Positions 42,004-51,486 are shown, counted from the first letter of the stretch. The stretch is DNA of 64,000 nt from Carpediemonas membranifera (GCA_019828565.1 JAHDYR010000046.1:1-64000); one strand, 5' to 3'. Made by a program: numbers and translations. Notes: generated from the letters alone by a model not told the origin.

Positions 42004-42424
42004 CTTCCTGGCGGCTGAGGTTCTTGAGTGGTACGATGACCTGCTGTTGTGTCGGGGCAGGCGTACCAGCGCGTCGCGGCGCCAGCTGTCTCAGCTTCTT
42101 TGTCTGCACCTTCTTCTTCGCAGACTTGGTGGTCTTGGGCTGAAGCTTGGATGCAGGCTTGGCGGTTTCTCCTACCGCGACAGGCACATCTTCAATGGGC
42201 TCTTGGGGAATCTCCGCCAGGAGATCTAGCTCTTTCATGATAGACGGGCTGTCGGCGAAGAGATCGCGCAAGAAACGGTCGAATGCTCTGTCAAACTCAC
42301 CAGAAATGACCGCGGCGATCTTTCGGGCCTGTCTGTTGTTTCTTTCTGATGGGAAAGGGCCACAAGTAAGCTCAATAGCAGCAATAAGCTGCTGCAAATG
42401 CAGTTCTGACTCCAGAGTGTCCAT
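42004..42424 (-). pseudogene. 5' half of the 389-residue gene split by E3
   Basis: ATG at 42422-42424. About 140 residues: helical N-terminus (ESELHLQQLIAAIEL), FDRAFDRFLRDLF, an acidic IPQEP segment and a very basic linker (TKSAKKKVQTKKLRQ) suggesting nucleic-acid or nucleolar binding. The frame is open upstream into repeat R (to 42847), but that part is shared repeat sequence and is not taken as coding. The downstream half is at 37516-38264. Confidence 0.8.
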
Positions 42425-42599
42425 TGCTGCATAAGCTGCACATGAATCCAGCCTGGTCGATTCGTTCACGCGGCAGACAAGAAGAGAGACGTGCCAGGCA
42501 TGGCACTCTCTCTGGCAATGGCAAGTCTTCAACGGGAAGCCGCGAACGCCTCGTTGATCTGTCTTGGCATTTGTTGAGGACAACACAGCTGTAAACGAC

Positions 42600-43077
42600 A
42601 ATAAGATGAAACAGAAGTAGCAAGCAATGTTTAATAACGTATGAACAGTCCTTTTGATGTTGTTTAGTGATTTTTGTGCATTAACGACCGAGAACAGTGG
42701 AGTGCAACGCAGATGTTGGTTATTGATGGTAGATGGCGCGCTTTTGACGACAGCTGGTTGCTTTTGCAGTATAAAGAACCGCATAGCTGCCACTAGTTCC
42801 TTCCAATAATGCTTTCCCGCCATTTTGAGGTTGGAATGAAATTCCAAGCACCGTGCACTTTATGTAATTGCCCAATATCAACGCCACCCCCGCCCCCAGC
42901 GCCTCCACGCCCCACGCCAACGCCACCTCCGCCCCCCTGGCGCTCAGTTCAGGAGATGTCCGGTCGATAAGCCATAAACTGCACGGATCCACAAACGTGG
43001 ATTGGCCTGAACGACAGCGCTGAGGCCCAAACAGGTGGTGAGACATTAAAAAGACTCATTTGCAATCCATTTAACCA
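42600..43077 (-). repeat. Repeat R copy C
   Basis: Lies between the 3' end of the 43093 gene and the start of the split gene, in the same orientation as both. Includes the hairpin (about 42986-43005) and CATAAACTGCAC (42973-42984) and, in the opposite sense, CATAAAGTGCAC-type sequence near 42860. Confidence 0.85.
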
Positions 43078-43092
43078 CATCACTCTCTCTGA

Positions 43093-43695
43093 TCATTCAT
43101 ATTTGAAGGTTAGGGCATTAACAACCATGTGATCCTTCGCGCTGGAGTTAAGACGATAAATGATGTAGTAGGTAAACTCTTCTTCATCGATCTTCTCGTC
43201 AACAAGCGCCTTATACCAAACCATGAACTCATTGGGAACGGTGACCATCACGAAGACAATCTTGCGTTCAATATCAGAGACACGGAAGGGGAAGTGCTGA
43301 GTCGCAAATTCAGCTAGCGTCCTGCCGCTACAGGAAAGGGCGATCTTGCCCCAATGCAGGAACTCCAAGTGACGCTGCATGACGCTTGATGCTCGCTCAA
43401 TGCTCGATACATGCTCGACACCACGAGAGGAAGATGATATTGTTCTCGTGATGCTGTCCGTACCCGAGCACCGCACAACTCCGTCTCCATAGCTCTCCTG
43501 CAGAGCAGCCGTTTTCTCGTTGTAAATCGTCGCCGCGTTCTCTGTAGTTAGCCAGAACATCACAAATCGTTCCACACAGGAATCCTCGATCATGTTGATG
43601 CATTGACTTGCGGTCTCTATCTTACCACGCTTTATAGTGGTGTATAGAGCCGCAAGATGCTCAAATGCGATCCACTGTTGGCTGTCTGTCGTCAT
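43093..43695 (-). CDS. 200-residue unknown protein
   Basis: Intact ORF of 200 residues. Mixed alpha/beta appearance; contains AEFATQHFPF then a hydrophobic strand KIVFVMVTVPNEFMVWY and an acidic EKIDEEEFTYY. No family recognised. Its ATG is 66 bp from the SET gene ATG on the other strand, so the two probably share a divergent promoter. Confidence 0.65.
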   Translation of the reverse strand: MTTDSQQWIAFEHLAALYTTIKRGKIETASQCINMIEDSCVERFVMFWLTTENAATIYNEKTAALQESYGDGVVRCSGTDSITRTISSSSRGVEHVSSIERASSVMQRHLEFLHWGKIALSCSGRTLAEFATQHFPFRVSDIERKIVFVMVTVPNEFMVWYKALVDEKIDEEEFTYYIIYRLNSSAKDHMVVNALTFKYE

Positions 43696-43761
43696 CGTTC
43701 AAATCCGATGTGCAGGTTATGGAACAGGGAGCGAGTTTCGCAATTGTGAGTGACAACAGGA

Positions 43762-44478
43762 ATGCACACTATCATGATCCCGCATGTTGCTACAGATGGA
43801 TCAGAGGAAGAGGAGAACATTACAATGTCTTTAGATGATTACGAGAAATTGATGTCTCTGAAAAAGCTCTCTAAGGAGGATAGAGAGCAGTTCCTCGGTG
43901 CAGGTGGCAAGAAGGCGGACTCTGAGCATGCAGGCGAAGAACTACTTGAGAACGGCATCGCTAAGACCGCAGATGGGATCCTTCTTGAGCCACAGAAGTC
44001 CCTCATGGGCACCGATGTTGGCCAAGGGGTCATCTCGTCGCACCGAATCGACGTCGGTTCTCTGGTCGGTGTCTATGCTGGTGAGGTCATCCATGAGCGC
44101 CAGTCAAATGGTAACTACGACTACCTCATCGATGGAACCCAGTTTTGCGTCAGCGCCAACCCTGAAACAATCGGTGTCCATCGCATCAACGACAACCCGG
44201 TCGTGACCAATGTGCAGTGCCACATTGGTCACGTTCTTGTTCGTGTTGCTGCTGATGAGACGAAACTGCTCCCGCTTCTCTTCTTCGTGTGCGTTCGAAC
44301 AATTCACCCCTACGAATATTTATCACTCGAGTACGACCATCACTACTGGGCCCAAGGAGAGTGGGAGCGACTTCCGCTGTTCGTTGTGTCGTTCAAGCGC
44401 CTTGCCCAGAACGCATCCCTCCATGGTATATCTTCTGCCCGAGAGACGGCGCGTCAGTACCTGCGCCTGGCTGAATAG
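43762..44478 (+). CDS. SET-domain protein (putative lysine methyltransferase)
   Basis: ATG at 43762-43764, giving 238 residues. Residues 1-70 are acidic and helical. The SET region follows: GTDVGQGVISSHRIDVGSLVGVYAGEVI contains the conserved G-x-G and VxYxGE signatures; NYDYLIDG and SANPETIGVHRINDNPVVTNVQC match the NARxINHS-type cofactor loop, with Asp replacing the usual His; PYEYLSLEYDHHYW matches the ExLxxDY motif. No post-SET Cys cluster is visible. Known SET enzymes methylate lysines on histones or other proteins using SAM; substrate unknown here. The altered loop could reduce activity. Confidence 0.78.
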   Translation: MHTIMIPHVATDGSEEEENITMSLDDYEKLMSLKKLSKEDREQFLGAGGKKADSEHAGEELLENGIAKTADGILLEPQKSLMGTDVGQGVISSHRIDVGSLVGVYAGEVIHERQSNGNYDYLIDGTQFCVSANPETIGVHRINDNPVVTNVQCHIGHVLVRVAADETKLLPLLFFVCVRTIHPYEYLSLEYDHHYWAQGEWERLPLFVVSFKRLAQNASLHGISSARETARQYLRLAE

Positions 44479-44514
44479 GTAAACGGACGTCTATAGTATC
44501 TATCTTTTGTTCCT

Positions 44515-44905
44515 TTCTGATGTTGTTTAGTGATTTTTGTGCATTAACGACCGAGAACAGTGGAGTGTAACGCAGATGTTGGTTATTGATGGTAGATGGC
44601 GCGCTTTTGACGACAGCTGGTTGCTTTTGCAGTATAAAGAACCGCATAGCTGCCACTAGTTCCTTCCAATAATGCTTTCCCGCCATTTTGAGGTTGGAAT
44701 GAAATTCCAAGCACCGTGCACTTTATGTAATTGCCCAATATCAACGCCACCCCCGCCCCCCAGCGCCTCCACGCCCCACGCCAACGCCACCTCCGCCCCC
44801 TGGCGCTCAGTTCAGGAGATGTCCGGTCGATAAGCCATAAACTGCACGGATCCACAAACGTGGATTGGCCTGAACGACAGCGCTGAGGCCCAGACATGCA
44901 CATAT
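44515..44905 (-). repeat. Repeat R copy D (with flanks, fills the gap between convergent genes)
   Basis: Between the SET gene end and the end of the 44972 gene. Same core and hairpin (about 44850-44870) as the other copies, lacking the outer TTAAAAAGACTC segment. As it lies between two 3' ends, R cannot be serving only as a promoter. Confidence 0.85.
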
Positions 44906-44971
44906 ACATTCATTTATTCCTGTCTCGCTCTCTTGCCTGTCTGATCGCGACGTTTGACCCACTCAAATGCC

Positions 44972-45928
44972 TCATCTGTGAGGGTAGACAGAGACGTCGC
45001 GAGTATTCCCAGTCCTAACCTTCCGAATCAACGTTCGGCAAGGATCTTTGGGTGTCGTCGTTGAGGTACGACGGCAAGCCCACTCTGAGGTCTCGCATGA
45101 GCCCCCGCACACGATGCAACGTCCTGACAGGACAAGCGGGGGGTCATGCGTTCTGGCCATAGCTAGCTGGTCCACCTGGCTAGCAGTCAGTGTGCGGGAC
45201 ATGAGCGTACCGCGCGTCTTGCCCGTGTCTTCGGGCCTGGGCCTCGGCTCATCCAGGTCTCCGACGTCCGAAGTCGTCATCGTTGCCTGCTCCAAAGTGG
45301 TGGGCACCGGCTGAGACCTGACACCTGGCAGCCTGAGCATGGTCTTACGGCCGCCGCTACGCAGCCTCTCAATCTCATCCTCAAGAATGCTGACCTTCTT
45401 CGTCAGAGCATGATGTTCACTTGTCGCAACGAGCGACACTGGCGACTTAAGCAGCGCGATGAACGCCCTGACGTTATCGTGCAATGGAACCGAGAAGGCC
45501 TGGGCCAAGCTCTCGACCAGCTCCAGGACCTTGGGCAGGGTGTCGGGCTCAAGCTCATTGTGAGCTGCGCGGTTCCGGTACTCAACGAGATCACGAATGA
45601 TCTTGGCATGGGCTTTGTTGTACGCCGCTCGATTGGACATCTCACGAAGGATTCTTGATGAATCCACGTCCTGTTCGAGCTCTTTGCCGAGGAGGTCCTT
45701 CTCGGTGCTATTGGGCTTGCACCCGGGGTTAAATGCAGGCGAGGCCAAGATCTTCCGCATCCAAGGGACCATCATGGCGAGCAGCTGAAGAACTCGCGCA
45801 TTATCGCCAAGGATGCGGAGCTGCTCATCGTTCCATGGTGAAATGAACAGGTGATGATCTTGTCGAGCGGATGATTGCCCTTTGAGAGGTGCTTGGCGAT
45901 GCTTAGCGCGATATCGGTCCATCCACAA
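44972..45928 (-). CDS. 318-residue unknown protein with a C-terminal Cys motif
   Basis: Intact ORF. Residues 30-160 are helical (ILGDNARVLQLLAMM, EYRNRAAHNELEP, reminiscent of HEPN/DUF-type helical folds, but not assignable). A coiled coil follows (LTKKVSILEDEIERL), then a Pro/Thr-rich linker, then CIVCGGSC near residue 270. The CIVCG start is the same as in the E kinase C-terminus, hinting at a shared zinc module. Function unknown. Confidence 0.62.
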   Translation of the reverse strand: MWMDRYRAKHRQAPLKGQSSARQDHHLFISPWNDEQLRILGDNARVLQLLAMMVPWMRKILASPAFNPGCKPNSTEKDLLGKELEQDVDSSRILREMSNRAAYNKAHAKIIRDLVEYRNRAAHNELEPDTLPKVLELVESLAQAFSVPLHDNVRAFIALLKSPVSLVATSEHHALTKKVSILEDEIERLRSGGRKTMLRLPGVRSQPVPTTLEQATMTTSDVGDLDEPRPRPEDTGKTRGTLMSRTLTASQVDQLAMARTHDPPLVLSGRCIVCGGSCETSEWACRRTSTTTPKDPCRTLIRKVRTGNTRDVSVYPHR

Positions 45929-46242
45929 CTGTGGATGACGAGCAATTTAAGGTAGGTGCCGCATCAGTCAATAACCCCGTGCTATCGTGCAATAGAACAC
46001 AGTTAACACTGCTTTCCATGCGCAGCAACACAGCCTGTGGCGGAGAGACGCCCGGTATGGACGACACCAGGTGATCCACAAACGTGGATTGGCCAATTAC
46101 GTCGGCCCCTCCCATCCCGCATCCCTCAGGATACGCAAGCACAAGCTCTCTCCCTGCAGCACCTCTCTGGCGCTCTCTAAAATCGTCGTATAGCGTAAAC
46201 AGAATGTGCCGCATCAGTCATTCGTTCATTTTATTCCACTTA
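45929..46242. other. Intergenic region of E with two ATCCAC hairpins
   Basis: No gene. ATCCACAAC-type palindrome at 45922-45937 and GATCCACAAACGTGGATTGG at about 46073-46092, the same hairpin that occurs in every copy of repeat R, here without the rest of R. Likely regulatory. Confidence 0.5.
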
Positions 46243-47431
46243 TCACTCTTGGTCATCCTCCTCATCACTCACCTCCTCGCGGATACTGACATCATCACGA
46301 GCCTCGTCATCCGCGAGTGTCAATGGCTCTGTAATAGCGCGGGCAGCGTTGGTATACTCACCGTTGAACTGTCGCTGGCCTCTCTGAATGCGAGGAAAGC
46401 AATTCACGCACACCGGAACACGACGAGAAGGACGCTTCAACATGTCAGTTCCAGTGTCAAAAACGGTGTCCGCGATATGATCCGGACAGAACCAGTTGGA
46501 ACAAAAGTAGCAGAGCATGCTGGGTCCATCCTTAATACTTCTACCACAGTCCGCTGCTTGGGTGGTCTCGGTTGGAGGTGTACGATGAAAGCACTCGTCG
46601 TTACCATTGATTGCCTTACAGTCATCGCAGATGGATATCTTCTGCTTATCGGCCCTGTTAGATGCCGGGTATGCCATTCGCTCCTCCAAGTAGCCACTGA
46701 CACAGCTATAATGGAAGTACCTCTCGCATTGTTGGCACTGCAGGGAGTTGTCGTCCTCAATCTTCAGCAGCAGATTCATCGGATCGTGACAGACCCCCAC
46801 AACACATGCGCAATGAGTTTCGTAGCTGCTGATAAGTGAAGTTGTCGAGTGCGTGGCGCCGGTTCATTCCTGTCTGGATAAGTGCCGTTGCCTGCGCCAC
46901 ACATGTGGAAAATTGGGAAGCGACTTGGTCGATGTGCGCTGCTTCCCGCTGTCTGTGTTCACTGGCCAGATTGTCACGAACAGTTACGACCGACTGAGGG
47001 GCGGGTTGAGACTGTTTCCGAGCCCTCTTGTCCTTCTTCTTCGAATAGGTCTGGAAGGGGATGCTGATGTAGCGCGAAACCGGAGGCTGCCATACCACAG
47101 TGCTAGTGGTACCTGATGCTGCCTGCAGGTTGTCCTGCAGCCTTGATAGGTTGATCTCGCCGAAGTCCTTGAGGAACACACCTTTGACCTTACCCTCGGT
47201 GTTGATCTGGTAAGACGAGGGGGCGAGTCCATCCAGAGCGTGGATAAGGGCATGACGAAGAGAACAAGCCATCGCTTGCTTCTTCTTGTAGAGAGCTCGG
47301 ATATCATCTGGCAGAATAGCCCAGCACACCTCTGAAACCGCAACAGGCATGGCTTGAGCACAATCGCGTTGAAAGTAGAATACTTCTTTTGCAATTGCAA
47401 TCAGGATTTCTCGTTTTTGGGTCTTTTCCAT
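46243..47431 (-). pseudogene. PHD-finger protein of element E (one homopolymer frameshift)
   Basis: Two overlapping frames. From ATG 47431: 210 residues, with a basic segment (SKKKDKRARKQ). At the run of five C on the plus strand (46794-46798) removal of one base joins this to the second frame as MCCGVCHDPMN, completing C-x2-C, then CQQC, FHYSC and CDDC, which is the C4HC3 spacing of a PHD finger. A second Cys/His cluster follows (CYFCSNWFCPDH, CVNC). The tail is acidic (SDEEDDQE). PHD fingers read histone tails. Without the indel the second frame lacks a suitable ATG, supporting a single gene. Confidence 0.72.
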
Positions 47432-47881
47432 GATGCCTGTATGTGCACTTTAAGGTTGAAGATTGCTCACACAATTTGACTTTTTCTTTATCGAATGGGA
47501 TAAAGTTGAAGTAAATAAAGTACTATTCCGTTGCTAGGACAGCAAGGGGATGTTACAGTAGGAGTTTCAACACTTTTTGAGAGGATACCCCTCAGAGGTG
47601 ACAGTGCAACACCCGAAATTTTGTCTATACACGTCATATACAAGGTCTAATGCATCTTTGCCAACCACTTTTAGCGTTTGTATGTGTCAGACGATCGAGT
47701 TCTGAAGAGCGACTTTGGCCAAGTCATGCGACCTTATCCTGCACTGACGATACGAAAACCGATCATAAATATTTATTGAGACATCTGCATGCAGTATTAA
47801 TGTTTCCAGAGGTAGAACTAGGCTAGTAGAAGACTGTCACCCACTTTGGGGATGATCCGACGACATCGATCAAAATCAATC
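47432..47881. other. Right subterminal region of E
   Basis: No gene. GTGCACTTTAAGG at 47443-47455, 12 bp upstream of the PHD gene ATG, is the start-associated motif. Confidence 0.5.
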
Positions 47882-47945
47882 AAGGATTCCGGGACTTGAT
47901 TCTGGGACTTTAAGTCCCGGTTAGAGTACCGGAAAACGCAGCATG
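47882..47945 (-). repeat. Right TIR of element E
   Basis: The inverse complement begins CATGCTGCGTTTTCCGG and aligns to 26119-26181, including the GGGACTTAAAGTCCC hairpin. Followed by the CA duplication and then LINE sequence. Confidence 0.93.
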
Positions 47946-50900
47946 CAGCCGCGCGTTCGCGAGCAGCTTGGGCTTGTGTCAGCCAATCCACGATGGCTCT
48001 GCACTGCCACTTCCAATTGGCAACGAAAACCCGGTCCACGAGACGATCCTTGGCCGCGTTGTCCAGCAGCTTCATCTCGACCAGCCTCTCTGGCCAGGGC
48101 ACACCGCCAGCCTTCCAGGGCGCGCAACGGCCGCTCGAACTGACAACAGCAGGCACCATATCAACGTTGAAGTGCTGATACTGCTTCACCTTATCAGCCC
48201 GCGCGTCGGAGACGTAGTCCGAGCAGACGATGTCAATGACGGGTTTCACACCGCCCTCGTCGGGCCTGACTTCGACGTCCATGCGCACTCTGTACGGCCG
48301 CAAAGGATGCTTCGCCTCTGCAGACTTCGGCGTCAGCCACCTCTCAGGCCTGGCTGCCACGCCCTCCTCCTTGAGGGTCCTGATCACTTCGTCCCGGATG
48401 GCGTCATGCCGCTGCACCTTTGCGTCACCGCGTAGGCACGGGCACACCACCGCGTGCGACCAGCCCTTCATAGCCACAGTACGACTGTGCTTCTCAGAGC
48501 AGATCGGGCACACTCCAGCCGCGTCGCTAAAGGCGGGCCGGCCCAGGTGGTCGGCGATCATGGCCCGGTCGACCTCGTGGCGGTTCGACTGCCTCGTGAC
48601 AGAGACTGGGTCGGACTTGAGCATAGCGCTGATGATGTTGGGCGCGACGACGCTGTCCTTCACCGCAGGGTTGGTGTTGAAATTATGTTCCTTCAACAGG
48701 CACACCAACTCGTGCTGCGGCTTGTCCTTGCCGACCGCCTTCAGCGCTGCCTCATCCTTGGGCCAATCCTTCACGTTGGCGCCCAGCGCGAGGACCTTAT
48801 CCAGGTCGGGCCGGCTGAGGCCAAACTCCAGCAGATGCCGGGAGGCCCCCAGGTAGGCGGGAGCCCAGACATCGAGCGGCATCGGCAAGCCGAGACCGCC
48901 CGCGTGCACCGGCAGCCCTAGCCGCCGGCAGAACTTCTTCATCTCTTCCGCATCGGTGATCTTGTCTTGCAGGATGTCCAAGACGGCTGGGGCAATACAC
49001 TGCCGTTCAAAGACGGCCGTCTTGCCCAGCAAATTGCCCTGGCCTGTGGTAGACTTGATCGTGGGGAGAACGTTGCGGTAGAAATGTATGGGGATGGTGA
49101 GCGCAGACACCCTGACGATCGTCAGAGCCACCGCCGTGGCCTTCGACCCGATCTCCCGGCAGAGCTCCTTGGCGGCGTCGAGCACGGCCTTCACCTTCTT
49201 CAGGATCTTGGTACAGCACTCAACGTGGAAGGCTGAGGAGACGGAGATGGGGATACCCACCAGCTTGAAAGACTGCGCCCGCGTCACCTGGTCCGAAGCG
49301 TTGTTGTCGTCCCGCGACTCGCGATGAGCGACCGCACACTTGGACCGGTTCAACGGCATCCCAACACTCGCAAAGAGCTGCTCCGACCGAGAGACGAATG
49401 AATTCGCCTTCCGGCCCGTCTCGTAGTCTTGCAGGGGGCTCGGGATGGACGCAGAAACGTCATCCTGGTATCCGCGAACAGTGAAGTCCGGGAATTCCCC
49501 GCGCAACTGCGTCAGCAGAGGGAACATGCCCAGCGAGAAGAGGAGTGGGGAGAGAGGATCACCCTGGTGGATGCCCTCCTCCGAGGCCCACACCTCGCCA
49601 GTCGTCGTCAGCAGCAAGCCGCTGGCGTACATTCGGCGGAGGTAGGGGCCGAGTACGGGAATATATGCCTCGACCACCTTCACGAGATAATCTCGGGACA
49701 TCGTGCCATACGCGTTGGACATGTCCAACGTCACGATGGTGCTCCCGTTCATGTACTCGTTCAGCGTGGCCGTCGCCAGCCGCTCCAGGCCGGCTGATTC
49801 GCCAAGCCCGAATTGGTCCCCCATCAACTCATCCTCGACGACAAGCCTTGGGAAGACGACTGTTGCGGCGACCTTAGCCGCCAGCCGGCGCAGCACCTCG
49901 CCTATTGCGACAGGGCGGACCCCACCGCAATCCTTCGGCACCGGCACCAGGATCGCGTGTGCGAAGATCGACGTGTACTCCTCACCGTCCAGGATGTCCT
50001 GCAAGACAGGCTCCAAGGCGGCTACGAGGTCTCCACGCCTCACGCTCGCGGCAATGCGCAGGTGTAGCGCTGACAGGCCCGACGGTCCAGGGGCGGATTC
50101 CGGCGAAAGGCTCATGAGTGCGGCCTTGATCTGCTTGCGCGAGACCGTGATGGCACTGAGCGGGTTCGCCGGCACGTCGGGGAGGGAGATGTTCGGCACA
50201 AGCCCTGTCGGAGAAGACAGCTTCTCCTTCAGAGACTGATTGATCTCGTCAGGCGTGAGGGTCGTCTCCGACCCCGTGATCGTTGTCACTGCCTTGGAGA
50301 TGAAGCCACGTATGGCCAAGTTCCACGCGCGCCTTGTGCGGTTGGCTCTCGGCCTGCGAGCCGAGACCTTCGGGGGTGCGTACAAGGTCTGCGCGTACGA
50401 GCACAGTCTCGCGGCGGCAGCAAGTTTGGCGTCCGTGCCTTCGGCGTCGGCGATTGCCTTCAGGCGGCTGATCAAGCCCTCCGCGAACCCGGCGCGACGG
50501 CGCTTGGGTGGGGCGAGCTTACCCAGGAAGAGGGCCTTCGCTGGGTCGAGGAAACAGTCTGGGCGGACGGGGGCCGTCGCTCTGCGCTGATTGAACTCTG
50601 GCGTCTGGGACGCGTCGAGTGTAACGCTGGACGGGCCCTCGCTTGCCTGGCTTGCTGGGCGTTGAGGGGTCTGACTCGGAGCCGGCGGTTGGCTCGGAAT
50701 CGGCGGGCGGGGGACGGGGGCAGACTGAGTCTGGGGTGAAGGGCTGAGGGCGCGGGCGGTGTCGTTTGACCCAACAGGCGCACCAGCGATCCGGGCGACC
50801 GTCCTCACGACTTCGGCTGCATGAGCAGGCGCTGTATCGATCATTGTCATGCGAGACTTCGTGACGTTGGGCGCATTGCGACCCTCGTATGCCACGGCAA

Positions 50901-51222
50901 CTGCACGAATTCTGTCGAGGATCTCCCGCAGTTTTGCGAGAGTCAGACGTTTGTTCTTACGGGACTTCCCGTCTCCAAGCCAAGTTCTAACGTTTGCTTC
51001 GTTCTGCAAAGCGTCAAATAGTTCCTGATTACTGTTGAAGTCGTTCACGACCTCATCAGGGACGTATTGTGCGAAATTTTTGCGGATTTCGGAGATAACG
51101 TGGAGAAGCTCCTCCTGGATCCCTAATGTACCACCAGGCACATCAGGAGACCTTGTGAAGATGATTCTCCCACCTCCTTCTTGTGATCGTCGGTGATCTA
51201 CCGACATTCTCTGATGCTGCAT
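47946..51222 (-). CDS. RLE LINE ORF, copy 2 (RT and restriction-like endonuclease)
   Basis: Uninterrupted from 51222 to the E junction. Residues 1-240: unknown N-terminus with a Pro/Ser/Gln-rich linker. RT at about 370-620: APGPSG, TLDMSNAYG (Asp 500), IHQGDPLSP and GYQDDV (585-588). A C-terminal CCHC site (C905, C908, H923, C927) and a restriction-like endonuclease with VEVRPDEGG, PVIDIVC (Asp 997) and VSSSGR follow. This is the R2/NeSL/CRE-type arrangement with site-specific integration. The last 11 native residues are replaced by sequence from element E, which keeps the frame open to 47818. The first Met codon lies in the tRNA-derived target repeat. Confidence 0.92.
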
Positions 51223-51233
51223 CGCTCGAATTT
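51217..51233 (+). repeat. 17-bp target-site repeat, copy 3
   Basis: CTGCATCGCTCGAATTT beyond the 5' end of LINE copy 2, then ATTACGG, which is probably the original sequence downstream of the tRNA gene. Confidence 0.88.
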
Positions 51234-51486
51234 ATTACGGTTCGTCAACACGTTCAGTCTGCCAGCTAGCTGTCCTAGCCTCTAGACATACTTGCTCTAC
51301 CCAACGGGGATATCCCACCGGCAACGAGCATAGTGGAATGGCTTGCAGGCACGCTTGCGAGCCCAAACCGACCGTCTCCTCGAGAGACCGCGTCAAAGAA
51401 TGTCTGTTGTGGCTTACATCTGCCGTTGTAACGCGTGTCAGCCCCACCCTACCTAGCTCTCCCAGCCACTAGCTCCCGTCAGAGAT
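51234..51486. other. Probable tRNA downstream flank and 3' terminus of DIRS element H
   Basis: No gene seen. The boundary between host flank and the DIRS 3' end cannot be placed by eye. Confidence 0.4.

Larger units (their letters stand above)
26119..47945. mobile_element. Element E: 21.8-kb TIR transposon with about ten cargo genes
   Basis: Exactly bounded because LINE copy 1 provides the empty site: copy 2 reads CCCAGCAGCA, then E, then CAGCCGCG, where copy 1 reads CCCAGCAGCAGCCGCG, giving a 2-bp CA duplication (26117-26118, 47946-47947). The ends begin CATGCTG and form imperfect TIRs of about 63 bp. Encoded genes include a TNP2-like putative transposase, OTU protease, CK1-like kinase, SET protein, PHD protein and unknowns. 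A smaller relative, E3, is nested at 38267-42003. No DNA polymerase, capsid or retroviral integrase gene is recognised, so it is not an evident Maverick/Polinton. Confidence 0.88.
22037..51216 (-). mobile_element. RLE-type LINE, copy 2, split by a DIRS element and element E
   Basis: Pieces: 22032-22301 (3' UTR start), 25751-26118 (rest of 3' UTR and end of the ORF), 47946-51222 (ORF). Aligning them to copy 1 places each break to the base. A 184-bp segment is tandemly duplicated (22078-22261 followed by 22262), and 34 bp of the 3' UTR (equivalent to 18351-18384) is missing at the DIRS insertion. Confidence 0.9.

Noticed and set aside
41993-42847. A 284-codon open frame covering repeat R and the 5' half of the split gene
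   Set aside because: The N-terminal 140 codons are repeat R sequence found in four places with no conserved continuation, and two of those lie between convergent gene ends. The ATG at 42422 fits better.
37429-46092. ATCCACAAACGTGGAT as bacterial DnaA boxes or a plasmid origin
   Set aside because: The context is clearly eukaryotic and the motif is a hairpin embedded in repeat R.
26119-47945. Maverick/Polinton or endogenous giant-virus interpretation of E
   Set aside because: No DNA polymerase B, packaging ATPase, capsid or retroviral-type integrase is visible, and the duplication is 2 bp, not 5-6.
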